The notes under the pieces are model-generated. The model did no database searches. It was not told the origin of the DNA and saw only the letters and a program-made list of their open reading frames with translations. Both the position numbers and the translations under genes were made by a program. 64,000 bases of DNA from Anisodus tanguticus. Its lineage: Eukaryota > Streptophyta > Magnoliopsida > Solanales > Solanaceae. The stretch is from contig CM067555.1 of the NCBI GenBank assembly GCA_034509755.1, positions 20,782,142-20,846,141 on the forward strand. The letters are read 5' to 3'. Position 1 is the stretch's first letter. Each line of letters opens with the position of its first letter. This document shows, in pieces, positions 1 through 10,590 of the stretch.

Positions 1-720
1 GTGCCAGTACCAAAGAAGGATGAGAAGATTCGAATTTGTTGTGGACTACCGTGACCTCAAAAGAGTTAGTTCCATGGATAATTTCCCACTCCTGAATATC
101 CATATACTTATCGATAACTGTGAGAAGTACGAGTTGTAATCATTCGTGGATTGATTCGCTTGTTACCATCAGATCCCGATGAGCGAAGAAGATGCATATA
201 AAATAGCCTTCATCACCCCATGTAGAGTATACCACTATTGTGTAATGCTGTTTGGCCTCAAAAACGTCGGTGCCACTTACATGAGAGTTATGAATACCAT
301 CTTCCACGATATAATGCATAAGGAAATAAAGGTTTACATGGACGACGTCATAATCAAATCAAGAGAAAGCTCAGATCATACCACACACTTAAGGAAGTTC
401 TTTGAAAGACTCTAAAAGTTCAATTTGAAGCTAAACCTGGCCAAATGCGCATTTGGAGTGCCTGCTAGAAATTTGCTTTGGTTCATAGTCTGTTGGAGAG
501 GCATAGAACTAGACCCGTCAAAGATCAAAGCCATCGAGTAGTTGCCTCTGCGGAAGACCAAGAAAGGGGTCATGAGCTTTCTGGGAAGATTGAACTACAA
601 CGGATGATTTATATCACAGTCCACGACAATTATGGAACCTATACTCAAGTTGTTTTAAAAATGACGTGCTGACGAAATAGACTGAAGAGTGTCAGAATGC
701 ATTTGACACCATCAATAAGT
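1..720 (+). pseudogene. Ty3/gypsy reverse transcriptase, Tat/Ogre-like (decayed, 5' end outside window)
   Basis: The translated pieces follow a gypsy reverse transcriptase in order: VPVPKKDEKIR at the start, then SSMDNFPLLNIHIL, then FGLKNVGATYMR near 255-290, the catalytic box VYMDDVIIKS near 330-360, and the thumb-like KFNLKLNLAKCAFG near 418-460. The reading frame changes at least twice and several stops interrupt it, so no functional enzyme can be made. The wording of the motifs, and the second RNase H domain downstream, fit the Tat/Ogre lineage. The element's gag and protease, and its 5' LTR, would lie to the left of the window. Confidence 0.85.
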
Positions 721-1190
721 ACATTTCCAACCCACTAATTTTAGTCCCTACTATACCGAGAAGTCCAATATTTGCTATATATGTCGGTATCGAATAATGC
801 TTTCGGATGTGTGTTAGGACAACACGATAAAACCGGTAAGAAGAAACGAGCCATCTACTATCTAAGCATAAATTTCATTGCCTGCGAGGCAATATATACT
901 TTGGTGGAGAAAATGTGATGTGCTTTGACATAGGTAGCCTAAAATTTGAGGCACTACTTGTCATCGTACACTACTCACATCATCTCCAAACTAGATCCTT
1001 TGAAGTACATATTTCGCCAGCCCATGACTACAGGAAAGTTGGCCAAGTGGAAAATACTTTTGAGTGACTTCGACATCATATACATGGTCCAAAAGGCCGT
1101 AAAAGGACAAGTACTGGCCGGTCTACTTGCAAAATGTTCGGTCGTCAAAGGCTTTGAGCCACTCAGAATGTATTCCCAGAAGAGGAAGTA
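680..1190 (+). pseudogene. Gypsy RT-associated RNase H (decayed)
   Basis: After the polymerase, the sequence keeps the usual linker and RNase H landmarks in broken frames: ECQNAFDTI, then a stretch ending in LGQHD-like residues, and an intact 81-codon piece (946-1191) with SSYTTHIISKLDPLKYIF, GKLAKWKILLSDFDIIY and QKAVKGQVLAGLLA. In Tat/Ogre polyproteins this segment is the RT-linked RNase H, which trims the RNA strand during reverse transcription. Catalytic acidic residues cannot be followed through the frameshifts, so it is called a pseudogene. Confidence 0.75.
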
Positions 1191-1199
1191 AATAAAGGA

Positions 1200-1640
1200 A
1201 GATATAGTTGAACCCTATTTAGGATGGAAAATATTTTTTGATGGAACAATAAATTATAAGGGTTCAGGAATCAGAGCGGTTTTGGTGTCAGAAACTGGAC
1301 ATCATTACCCGATGATCACAAAGCTCAAATTCCGGTGCACCAACAATATGGCGAAATATGAGGCCTATAGTTTAGGTCTTCACATGGCTCTTGACATGGA
1401 CATCTAGGAGCTACTAGTAATAGGTGACTCAGATCTGCTGATTCACCAAGTACAAGGAGAGTGGGCTACAAAAAATGCCAAAATTCGTCCATACGTAAAC
1501 CTCGCACAAAGGTTGTAGAAAAAGTTTAGGAAGGTTGACTTCAAACACACGCCAAAGGCTCAAAATGAATTCGACGATGCTCTTTCCACCATAGCACCTA
1601 TGATACATCATCCCAAAAGCAGCCATATTGACCTGCCGAA
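1200..1640 (+). pseudogene. Second (archaeal-type) RNase H domain of a Tat-lineage gypsy element
   Basis: In one frame I read IFFDGTINYKGSGI near 1225-1270, CTNNMAKYEAYSLGLHMALDMD near 1338-1405, and ELLVIGDSDLLIHQVQGEWAT near 1410-1475. That gives the D, E and D of an RNase H fold in the right order (FDG, YEA, GDSD). Ending pieces HTPKAQNEFDDALSTIAPM follow near 1545-1605. A second RNase H between the RT-linked RNase H and the integrase is a known hallmark of the Tat/Ogre lineage, and this is the main reason for the lineage call. Stops at the positions of ELLV (tag before it) and KKFRK show that it is broken. Confidence 0.8.
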
Positions 1641-1728
1641 GATAAGCATCAGATAAGACCATGCTTATTGTTCTCATGTGGAAGCAGAACCTGATGACAA
1701 ACCCTAGTACGCCGACATAAGCACATAT

Positions 1729-2642
1729 TTGGAAAAGGTAAAGTATCTCGAGAATACCACGAGTAATCAAAAGAAAACCATCCGGAGGATGGTTAATGAG
1801 TTCTTTCTGAACAAAGAGGTACTCTACAAGAGAATGCCTGATCTTGGGCTACTCAGATGCGTAGACGCCACAGAGGCCACGAAATTACTAGAAGAGGTAT
1901 ATGACGGGACTTCTGGTCCTCATATGAATGGGTTCGTCCTAGCTAAGCAAATCCTATGAGCATGCTATTACTAGATGACCATGGAAACTGACTGCAGTAA
2001 CTTAGTGCAAAGATGCCATCAATGTCAAATCTACGGAGATTTGATTAGAGTCCCACCGAGTGAACTCAATACCATGACCACCTTAGTCGTTCATCTCCTG
2101 GGGCATGGACATCATTAGACCTATTTAGCCGGCCACATCCAACACACATTAATTCTGGTCGCCATAGATTACTTCACCAAGTGGGTGGAAGTTATGTCAC
2201 ATAAGTCAGTAACAAAGAAAGTGGTAGCTGACTTTGTACAGAACAACATTATCTACTGATTCGACATTCGAAAGTCCATTATAATAGACAATGGAGAAAA
2301 TATGAACAATCATTTGATAAAAGACATTTGTGAACAATTCTGTATAACCCGTCAGAATCTACCGCCTACATACCACAGATAAACAGAGTCGTAGAGACCA
2401 CCAACAAGAACATCAAGAGGATATTAAGGAAAATGACAGATAATTACAAGTGTTGGCATGAACAGTTGCCCTACATATTTCTATGATACTGAATGACAAC
2501 TCGGACCTCAAAAAGAGCAACTCCAAACTTGCTTGTCTATAGTACTTAGGCAGTGATACCAGCCTAGGGGAAAATACTATCACTCAGAATCATACAAGAA
2601 ACAGAATTGGACAACGAATAGTGGGTTCGAAAATGATACGAG
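1729..2642 (+). pseudogene. Gypsy integrase, truncated at 2642
   Basis: The N-terminal zinc region is visible as GTSGPHMNGF (His) near 1908-1935 and RCHQCQIYGD (CxxC) near 2010-2040. The core follows as AIDYFTKWVEVM near 2163-2195 (first catalytic Asp) and IIIDNGENM near 2278-2305 (second Asp). The third acidic residue region is out of frame. The C-terminal text SLRIIQETELDNE*WVRK*YE near 2580-2640 is the familiar gypsy end-of-integrase phrase and stops abruptly where the sequence TGTTGACACC begins. Stops and frameshifts are frequent. Confidence 0.8.
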
Positions 2643-3627
2643 TGTTGACACCCAATTTTTTCCTTCCAAAAATTTAAATTAACTAATCAAGCTTCTTGAA
2701 TCACAAGCAGAGTAAAAGAATTATTCAGAAAGTCAAAAACACTTTCTAAACTAACTTTTGGTGATATTTTTGACATTTCATTGGCAAAATATCTAAATAT
2801 ATATTATTTATATTTTATTCATAATTTTAAGTATAAACTACGACAATTTTTAGCAACTTGAAATCAATTTGCACAAAAAATAAGTGTTTAACTAATTACG
2901 TATTTTAATTGTCGATTTAAAGTCATATTTTTTACTTTGTTAAAATTAAGAAGCTTGATTAGTTAATCGAATAACTAACTCGTCTCAATTTTATCTCAAA
3001 TTGGCTTAATTTTAGAAGATTTGACTTTGATCTAAGAGAATTGATTTCAATTTGAGTTGAGCTTGTTAATTTTCACAAAAATAGTTACTATTTAAATTCT
3101 GGCCAATTTTTAAAAGTTCCAAATCAGCTATCTTGTTCAGACCAAAGTCTTAGCCCAATTTGCTGATCCGTCCAGCCCAAATAAATTAATACCCTGCCCA
3201 CTCCTCTTTAATGCCAAATCCCTTTCTGCGAATTTCCCCCCAAAAGAAATCAACGCAAACATGAACCCTAATAGCTCCAACACAAGGCATTTTTGGCTCG
3301 TTTCTCAGCTTGCTTTCATCAAAGTACAGTCGATGTCCGCCCATTTCGGGCAATACATTTATGCCCGCTTGTCTTCTTCGAAATGGTAAGTGGGGCCTCT
3401 TGCTTTTGCTTTCAATTTCGGTTCAACGTTTCTTCAAAGCTTTCAGTACGTATTCAGAGAATCTTGACAGATTTTCTGGACTTTTAATTTGAATTTCAAT
3501 GGACAACTGTCCCACATCCTTCAAAATGAGATAAAACCCTAGAATCGGCCCTCTATAAATAGAACCCTTTCTTCATTTTCAGAAAAATAATTTTTGGACA
3601 CCTACAATGGTTTTTACACTTCCCAGT
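2643..3627 (+). repeat. LTR-like non-coding DNA, left part (split by a hAT element)
   Basis: It begins with TGTTGACACCCAATTTTTTC, a TG-starting end that resembles LTR ends of Solanaceae gypsy elements (recalled, not searched). It is AT-rich, without credible coding potential, and holds a TATAAATA box at 3554-3561. Together with the DNA after 7165 it may form one very long LTR, as is known in Ogre-type elements. It starts in mid-integrase of the upstream polyprotein, so it is not simply the 3' LTR of that element unless a deletion removed the end of pol. The right end and a flanking duplication were not found. Confidence 0.5.
3554..3561 (+). promoter_or_regulatory. TATA box in LTR-like sequence
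   Basis: TATAAATA in the context CCCTCTATAAATAGAACCC, followed about 30 bp later by C/A-rich sequence suited to a transcription start. This is the usual arrangement of a plant LTR promoter at the U3/R boundary. Function is inferred only. Confidence 0.5.
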
Positions 3628-3635
3628 GTTTGAAC
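3628..3635. repeat. 8-bp target-site duplication, left copy (hAT)
   Basis: GTTTGAAC directly precedes the left inverted repeat and is repeated exactly at 7157-7164. An 8-bp duplication is the hallmark of hAT insertion. Confidence 0.9.
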
Positions 3636-3639
3636 TAAG

Positions 3640-3845
3640 GGTGGCCAGTGGGCCGGGCTCGGGTCTGGCGGGCCGGGTCTGGCGGGGTCGGGGTCGGGGC
3701 GGGACGATCCGGGGGGTCGGGATCGGGCCTAGCGGGCCTATCGGGGTCGGGTCTGGGCGGGACCTGCTCCAGTCCCGTCCCGATCCCGATCCCGTCGGTA
3801 TCGGGGCGGGCTCGGGTCGGGGCGGGGCGAGCTCGGGTTTTCCTT
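3640..3845. repeat. GC-rich subterminal arm of the hAT element (left)
   Basis: Dense repeats of GGGTC, GGGCGGG and CGGGTCTGG run from just inside the left end to a T tract at 3842-3859. The right arm (6945-7143) contains the same words in the inverse sense, so both arms form an imperfect inverted repeat of about 200 bp. In hAT elements such subterminal word clusters bind transposase; that role is inferred here. Confidence 0.7.
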
Positions 3846-4065
3846 TTTTTTTTTTTTTTAAATAACATATGTATAAAAAAAAACTCAATAAATAAAACAA
3901 GATAGTGTAATAAAAACATCCCAAGGCTGTTTTTGTGCCTCTTATATTATTTAATAGACATATGATTTTTTTGTAATACAAATACAATTGTATAAAATCT
4001 AAATTGCAACTTTATGGTGTTGTCCAAAAGTTGCAAATTACATAATAAAATTGCAATTAAAAAAA

Positions 4066-4400
4066 TTACATTTTCAAAAAAATCTGTTCTAATTGCTTGA
4101 TGATTTCATGTGGTTCTTCGGTTGGAATAGGTATTTGTTGGTCAAATTGATCCACGTCGCTTCCACTACCTTCGGTTAAGATTTCGTTGTAGTTTTCATC
4201 ATCTTCTTCGTTGATCTCCGGTTGACCGCACCTTCTCCGCTCCGCTCGTATCCAATCTCTCGAATAATACCGCAATTTCCAAGTCGTCTCCGGCCAATGA
4301 GTGTCGTGGTCTCCTATTTGATATCTGCTGCGAGAAAAAGCGCTTTCCGACGTTTGACGACGCTTGAATGTTCAAAACATCTCGAGCCATCATTGAAAGT
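4066..4400 (-). pseudogene. hAT dimerisation domain (C-terminal part of transposase)
   Basis: The minus strand encodes MARDVLNIQASSNVGKRFFS and RRPRHSLAGDDLEIAVLF, the conserved hAT C-terminal dimerisation block (the usual form has SSVASERAFS and HSL..D..E.L). A second frame carries the tail DWIRAERRRCGQPEINEEDD. The two frames overlap, which shows a frameshift near 4250. The domain normally holds the transposase dimer together and shapes the catalytic site. Confidence 0.85.
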
Positions 4401-4549
4401 GTCGGAAAGGTCTTCTCATTCCCCCTCCAAGTATTTCAAACAAGTCTTCTTGTCCATCTTCATTGATAACTTCTTGATACGGTACGTAACCCTGCAAAAC
4501 AAAAATATCCAACTCGCTAATTTGGTTAGTAGAGGTACGGCCGCACATT

Positions 4550-5518
4550 CTATTTCGAGGCTTTCAATACTAGCCGCAGAAACGAGCATGTCTTTTGTGA
4601 GGTTGTGTTGAAGATGAAGAAGATGGTATGGTAGCCAGATACGTTACTAGCATTTTCTTGTTGATAAAATCTATATATATTTTTGCGGTGGTGTTCTACG
4701 CTATTCAACACTTCTTCTTTAGTTTGTTCAATAGGTGGTGGGTGATTTAGATTTTTGGGACTTGGAGGTGGTAGTACTTCTATACAATCGTAAATAGTTT
4801 CAATTAGTGATTTAGTACCGTCTATTTTAATAGTAGGATTTAATACGAGAACCAATAATATAAATAGAAGGAATAGGAATAAAATATTTTTTTATTTTGA
4901 CAAACATTTTTTTAATAGTGCCTTTATAATTTGGTTTTTCCATATATTCACTAAGTAATAAAAATATTAGAGTTATATAAAATAACATAGTTGAAATAGT
5001 AGGATAATATATACCGGAAAATTCTTTTGTTGCTTGAAAAAATTTCTCTAAAAATACAATAAGTTCGGAAATTTTTTCCCAATCACTATCTAAAATCATA
5101 TCAAATTTGGCTTTTTATTATGAGAGTTAAAAAATAAAGTTATAGGTAATTTATAGTCATAAGCAACAAGGAGTTGCTCGTATAAAGAATTCCACCTAGT
5201 GGATACTTCTTGTGGAATTCTTCTAAAAGGTAGTCCACAATCATGACAAATTTTTTTATATTCTTTTCTACGTTGTACTTTATTACTTTTAAAAATAAAG
5301 TTTATAGCAAATTGTATTTTACTAAGAATGTCTTCAAAAAGTGATAGACCATCCTTTACAATTAAGTTATATATGTGGCACGCGCATTTTATATGAAAAT
5401 GGTCCGGAAAAGATGGAGCTAAACTATTTTTTAACATTGTAATTGCGTAATTGTTATTAGAAGCGTTATCTAATGTAATAGTCATAATTTTATCGGTAAT
5501 TCCGTAATAATCGCACAC
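4550..5518 (-). pseudogene. hAT transposase catalytic core (decayed)
   Basis: Three minus-strand pieces line up: MCDYYGITDKIMTITLDNAS (5518 downward; the DNAS motif is typical of hAT proteins), HIKCACHIYNLIVKDGL (the conserved CxxH block) followed by STRWNSLYEQLLVAYDY, then KISELIVFLEKFFQATKEFS and YYPTISTMLFYI (5099-4827), and finally the segment towards 4550. The pieces are separated by stops. This order matches plant Ac/hobo/RICESLEEPER-type transposases. An intact protein would be about 600-700 residues. Confidence 0.88.
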
Positions 5519-5604
5519 TTGATAAATATTTTACGCAATAAAAGTACCGATTGTGCCTATCATCTATATATCTATACGCTAAAATACGTTTTTGCATAGA
5601 CCAT

Positions 5605-5868
5605 TTATAATCTATCCAATGACAAGTTACAAGTTAAATAATCATGGCCGTTAGTACTACGACCTATATCGGACGTGATAGATACTTTGCCATTAAAATG
5701 ATATAATGAAAAACGTAAATATTGTTGATATTCATGCGCAAATTTAAATACATCTCTCTTAACGGTTGACCTAGGAAAACCGTTAAAAGCGAGGATTATA
5801 TATATCTCTAATGTAATGAATAAACCGGGAGATGAAGGAAATGAAAAAGGCAAACCCTCCACAAGCAA
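5605..5868 (-). pseudogene. hAT transposase, upstream part of core
   Basis: The minus strand reads NGFPRSTVKRDVFKFAHEYQ and ISTDIGRSTNGHDYLTCN-like text (SITSDIGRSTNGHDYLTCN). This corresponds to the region around the first catalytic Asp in hAT proteins (usual form: S.T.D.W.S....Y), here with W replaced. It joins the BED finger upstream and the DNAS block downstream only across frameshifts. Confidence 0.75.
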
Positions 5869-6069
5869 CTAATTTTGATATTGCTTCCCTATCTCTATGT
5901 TTGTTGTATTTAGAGCCTACAATTCCCCCGTCATAGGGTTAATTTGACCCTGTACTTGGTCGGGACGATATCGTATGTGAACCTTGTCCCGATGGAGCGG
6001 CCGTTTGCGCACCCGGTTTTGAAGCCTGGTATTGGGCATACCTAGGTTGGATGAGCACTTACTACGTGT

Positions 6070-6230
6070 CTAATTAAACCCCCGTCCCACCGTGACCTTT
6101 TCCAGTTTTAAATTTTAAAACATTTTTACAAATTTTACATATGGCTACTTGATTCTCTACGTCCCTATCAAAAAATGTCCATGCATCGATTTTAATGGTC
6201 GTTTTTGCCGGACCTCGTCTCATACTAGGG
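6070..6230 (-). pseudogene. BED-type zinc finger at the N-terminus of the hAT transposase
   Basis: Minus-strand text MRRGPAKTTIKIDAWTFFDR, then QVAICKICKNVLKFKTGKGH. The aromatic W/F and the CxxC followed by a His are the pattern of a BED DNA-binding finger, the usual N-terminal domain of plant hAT transposases. A stop follows soon after. An acidic stretch (6240-6400) upstream in the protein sense is in keeping with the N-terminus. Confidence 0.75.
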
Positions 6231-6944
6231 GGAATAGGAGGTATTTCGGTTGAAGGTGCACTAGTGGGCGTGTTGTCATCAATATTAGTGGGTGTATCGT
6301 CTAGATCATCGTCTAAATTAAAGTCTTCTTGAGTTCCGAGAAAATAACTCCTCGTCTAAATCTAATGGTATTGTAGGAAAATGTTGAGTATCAACAAAAT
6401 CATCTGTGTAGGAATAAGATGACTAGAAGAAGTACCCTTGCCCCGATTGCCCCTACTAGAAGAAGTCTTACCCTTACCCTTAAACATACCTCTAATTCCT
6501 TCCATTTTAATTATATGCTAACAAATAATTAAAGTAAATGAAATTAAGTGCGCTAAATAAAATAAACGAGACAATAATAATTTAATGAAGGAACGAATGT
6601 ACCAAACGCCGACGTAACGTCGACGTGTAATCGAGAGGTTGAAAATTGAAACTTTGCTCGATGGAAGATCCTCAAGCTAGTTGCCAACTTCACTCCCAAT
6701 TCCCAAATGAATTAATAAAATTGAATATTTAGCAAACAATGTAGAGAGATATATTGAGAAATTAGAGAGATTGTAGGAAGATTTGTGAGAAAGATGAAGA
6801 GAAAATGAGTTATTTATAGTTGAAAAATTGGGTTAAAGTGTAAATATAATAACTTATGGGTTAAAAATAAATATTAAGGGGTAGGGGGGTTGGGGGAGGG
6901 GGGGCCTAAAATGGCCGTTGGTGCAACGGTTATTTTTGCAAAGG

Positions 6945-7143
6945 TAAGGTCGGGGTCGGGACGGGCTCGGGGCGGTCTCGGGTCCGGCGGGCCTGGGGCG
7001 GGCTCGGGTCTGGCGGGACGAGACATCGTCCCGTCCCGAGTTCGAGTCCCGCCCCCGTTAATTTTTTTTTTTTTTTTTTTTTTAGAGCGGGGTCGGGTCG
7101 GGACCGGGCCGGGGTCGGGACGGGGTCGGGTCGTCCCGGCCCA
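6945..7143. repeat. GC-rich subterminal arm of the hAT element (right)
   Basis: Words such as GGTCGGGACGGG and GGGTCGGGTCGGGACCGGG surround a T tract at about 7061-7083. It mirrors the left arm in inverse orientation. The arm is the likely transposase-binding and, given the CpG density, heavily methylated zone; both points are inference. Confidence 0.7.
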
Positions 7144-7156
7144 CTGGCCAGCCCTA

Positions 7157-7164
7157 GTTTGAAC
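7157..7164. repeat. 8-bp target-site duplication, right copy (hAT)
   Basis: GTTTGAAC follows the right inverted repeat directly and matches 3628-3635 exactly. Confidence 0.9.
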
Positions 7165-10100
7165 ACTCAAAACCTGGCCAAGTTTGGAAAATTTCTCCAA
7201 CGGCCTTCAGTTTTGAAAATGTTCATGCTCGTAGTTAAATTTTTTATCTCGTTTCCGTTCGTCGGAAGCTGATTTGGATGAAAAAATGTTCGTCGAACTC
7301 TCGTCGCCCCGTCGCTGCTCGGCAAAAAGGTAATTCTCTTCCTCATCTTAGTTTATTTTTTCAGTTCTTTTTATTTCCAGTTTTCGTTAAAATTAGTGTA
7401 AGTTTAGTTGAGTTCAATAAGTAATTATGTTCTTTCATTTTAATTCTGTTATCATGTAGAGTTTTCCCCTTTAATATTTTGTTTAATTTCCAGTTTTTGT
7501 TCTTGTTTGCTAAACTCTGGAATGAAATCTTAACATAATCAACTTAGCAAGTAGAGATGTTTGATTCCCCTTTTGTGTTTCAGTATGCAGAACGTAAATG
7601 CTTTCCTCTTCCCTTTTGCAATTTCAAATTGTTAGATTCTATCTCCATCAGCTTATGATAAGGTTCGATTAGATTATGTAGCATGGTCGAGAATCACATG
7701 CTTCCCTTTTCCTGAATCCCTGTTTATGTTTTCTGCTCAACATAAGATCAACATGTATTCTGTTTGGATTATAAATTTATCTTATGGATTAGTGTAGGAT
7801 TTGCTTTAGAGGTAGGCTTATAAATTGTATGCCCTTTTTTTTTCTTTTTGAATAAAACCTTTCTGTCTTGGGGCATAGATTTGAGTGAGTTCATCATGCT
7901 ATAGGATACCTGATTTAAGTCTTGAGGTGTAAGCGGCTGTCTTGTGGTCAAATTTTACTTATGTGGTGCTGTACCTAACTTAGTTGTTTCAGTAAATGTT
8001 TCCTCATTAGCTAAATATTATTTTACTCACCTTCTGCCGATACGTCCCTTGAGGTGTTGAATCCCATTAAGGATGGCTAAATCACGCTAGAGCTTAAGTC
8101 GTAAAATCTGTTTGATCGTTGTTTGTTTAGATCCAATGCTGAGTATGTTATCAGTTCATGGATTTTGTATTTGAGTTAATTGCCTCTTATAATCTAGGAT
8201 GTCCTTTCCAGCTTTGGGTTGAATGGAGTTACAAGTTATTGACAGTTTGAGATCTTAATTAGAATCAGTGGCATTTTGTTAACTTGAAAGTGTGTCAAGC
8301 TAGAAATGTGCCTGATATGTCTTCTAAAACAATCTCATTTTGTTGGAGAGTAAGAATCTTCCTTGTGATTGGTCTCAATGCTAGGAGAATTTTGTTTTGC
8401 TTCAATTTGATTTATCATTTCCTTTAACTACTACTGATACTTTTCTAAAAAGGGGTCAGATTTACTAATATAGTCCTTCACCCTTTAGAGTATATTTCTG
8501 GCAAACAGAGTATCAAGCTTTAACTGTCCAAGTTCTCCTTACAAAGCATGAACCTTTCCTCTTATTGTTTAAATTGCTGTCATTGTCTGTTGCATCATAG
8601 AGTGACTGCATATTTGGCTTAAACCTGAAAATATTCATTTAAGCATGAATGAATCTACTTTAGTGCTTTGAGTTGTTTAATTAGATACTAGCCCAGAGAT
8701 GTTTTCTTTTTTCCTAAAGCTTAACTCTTAAGTCTAGCTAAAGCTTATAAGTTTCCTCTCCTTGTAGAGTTTAACAGTCACCTTACCTTAGATGTGTCTG
8801 AATCTGATTAATGTCCTGTTCTAATATTTCTAGCTTTTAAGTTCACTTTATTCTAAAAAGTAATGTGCGTGAGTTGGGTTTCTGTTAGTCTAAAAATGCC
8901 TTGAGCTTCAGTCCACTGTTTTCTGGGAAAAACACCCCCTTTAGTGTCTAGACTTGGTTCACTGTTTTGAAGCACATGTTGCCGATTTGGTGTTATAATT
9001 CTTTGTCCATTACACTAAGAGAACTAGTACATCAATTTAGAAAAGGATAGGGTGACTATGATCGGAAGGCCACTAATTTAAATAATAATTGGTCGAGTGA
9101 TTTTTCTTTAGTTTGATGAAGGGTGGAGGCTGCTTGAAATGTTGGAATGATTCTGCGAAGAGTCTCGGTTATTTGTCATGGAAAATTCCATGTTTATCAT
9201 GGAGTTGTATCTTAATAGTTGCTCTTTTAACTTTAAGTTCCTAGATTCTCCTTCAAAGGTTAAGATACAATAATTTTTCAAAGCGGAATACTTAATACTC
9301 TATTTCGTTGCTAACTTTTTGCAAAGCTATTTATTTTGATCCTCATTCTTCACCCCTTTTTCTTTGCATGACTTGGGGTTTGCAAAATCCCAAATGACCT
9401 TGAAGCATTTTCGAAGACTGGCGGGTGCATTCATATGCCCCTTTTGAATTGCTGCCATGCCTTGCTGGTACTTGTTTGTTGTCGTTTATTGCTGTTGAGC
9501 TCAAGGGTTGTTACTGCACTTGTGAGAGGTTGCTATACTTAAATAAGTGTCACACTTAAACAAGCTTGTTACTGCATTTTGGGGAGAGCTAATGTCACAC
9601 CTCGATACATTTGCTGCTACATTTCGATATGAACTGATCCGGTACTGTAGTGTAAACTGATGTTGTATGTTGAGATGAACTGTTGCTGCTTCGAGGATGC
9701 TGGGTGCTACATTTTGATACTGCGTTCTTGGGCTATTTTGCTGCATTTTGAGGGCTGATTTACTGCACTTGAAGGGCCAATAGTTGCTGCTATTTTTGGC
9801 CATGTGTTACCGCACTTTTTAGCCAAACAGTGGCTGCATTTCGAGGGAAAAACAGATGCTTACATTTGCGGATGAACTAGGGCTGCATTTTTTGCTTAAC
9901 ACTCTGCTGCACTTTGCTATAATTAAGTTGTCTGTTTAAATAAGAACTGTTGATAAAAAGCTGATGCCTTGAGGCCAAATATCTGCTGCATTGAGATGAG
10001 CTTCTGTTGCATTTTGAGTTGAATGGTTCACATTTTGACCAATTTGCTGCTATGTTTTGGCCCGTAAGCTGCTGCAAATTTGACTCTGAAATACTACAAA

Positions 10101-10228
10101 GATGAGGCAAGAACTTGGATACTTGGAGCTTTGGGATGTAGAATTAGAAAGGAGCGGGATTGCAGGTACTGGCTTAGTTGATTAACCTTTCTCCACCTTC
10201 CCTCCTTTTCTCTCTTTACGTATCTTAT
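7165..10228 (+). repeat. LTR-like or untranslated retroelement DNA, right part; no gene seen
   Basis: This continues the sequence interrupted by the hAT insertion. It is AT/T-rich, with no reading frame that resembles a protein. Between about 9480 and 10090 it contains many imperfect copies of a TTGCTGCATTTTGA-like word. Because plant Ogre-type LTRs can exceed 5 kb, I read it as the rest of one long LTR, but I cannot place its right end. An unrelated unannotated repeat remains possible. Confidence 0.4.
9480..10090 (+). repeat. Field of degenerate TGCTGCATTTTG repeats
   Basis: Roughly fifteen to twenty scattered copies of a core TGCTGCA(T/C)TTTG or GCTACATTTTGA occur with spacing of about 25-45 bp, for example near 9607, 9708, 9740, 9765, 9835, 9880, 9903, 9985 and 10045. 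The copies are diverged and not in strict tandem. No function is evident. Confidence 0.65.
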
Positions 10229-10251
10229 TATATATATATATATATATATAT
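10229..10251. repeat. (TA)n microsatellite
   Basis: An uninterrupted run of alternating T and A, about 11 units. Confidence 0.95.
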
Positions 10252-10590
10252 GATCCAATCAAGTGAAAATGGTTCTTACCATCTCCAAGAAAAAGCATAA
10301 ACAGAAAAACAAAAAAAGGAGACAAATGTTGGAAGGGCAACAACGACATATGCGACTTCTATTTAGCAGCGAAGTGGAAGAGTCTGAGCAAGGTGAAATT
10401 GTGGCAGCAACCACAAACTTTTTATGGGGCCGATAAAGAGGATATTTTGTCAAAAAGTCGGAATTGCCCTTTGTTGACACTAACACCGTTAAACTTCCGT
10501 CAGTTAAGGGACTAAAATCACTCATTTATAGTAATTGAAGGTTAAAATTGCTAACTTGAATAACACAAGGACTAAAATCAGAATTTAATA
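10252..10590. other. Intergenic DNA, no gene seen
   Basis: It holds A-rich then mixed sequence, including phrases such as GGACTAAAATCA at about 10509 and again at 10569, which look like a decayed transposon end. No protein-like frame is visible. Confidence 0.4.

Larger units (their letters stand above)
3636..7156 (-). mobile_element. Complete hAT transposon with decayed transposase
   Basis: The two ends are inverted repeats: TAAGGGTGGCCAGTGGGCCG on the left and the complement of TAGGGCTGGCCAGTGGGCCG on the right, with two mismatches in the first six bases. Perfect 8-bp target duplications flank it. Next to each end lies about 200 bp of extremely GC-rich DNA made of CGGG/GGTC words, followed by homopolymer T. 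The interior is AT-rich and encodes, on the minus strand, a BED zinc finger, a hAT catalytic core and the C-terminal dimerisation domain, all broken by stops and frameshifts. The element could still be moved by a related enzyme because its ends look intact. Confidence 0.92.

Noticed and set aside
3553..3987. Pro/Arg/Gly-rich reading frames on both strands in the hAT arms (also 6874-7200)
   Set aside because: They are translations of low-complexity GC words in non-coding subterminal arms; all frames are open because the repeats lack A/T-rich stop codons.
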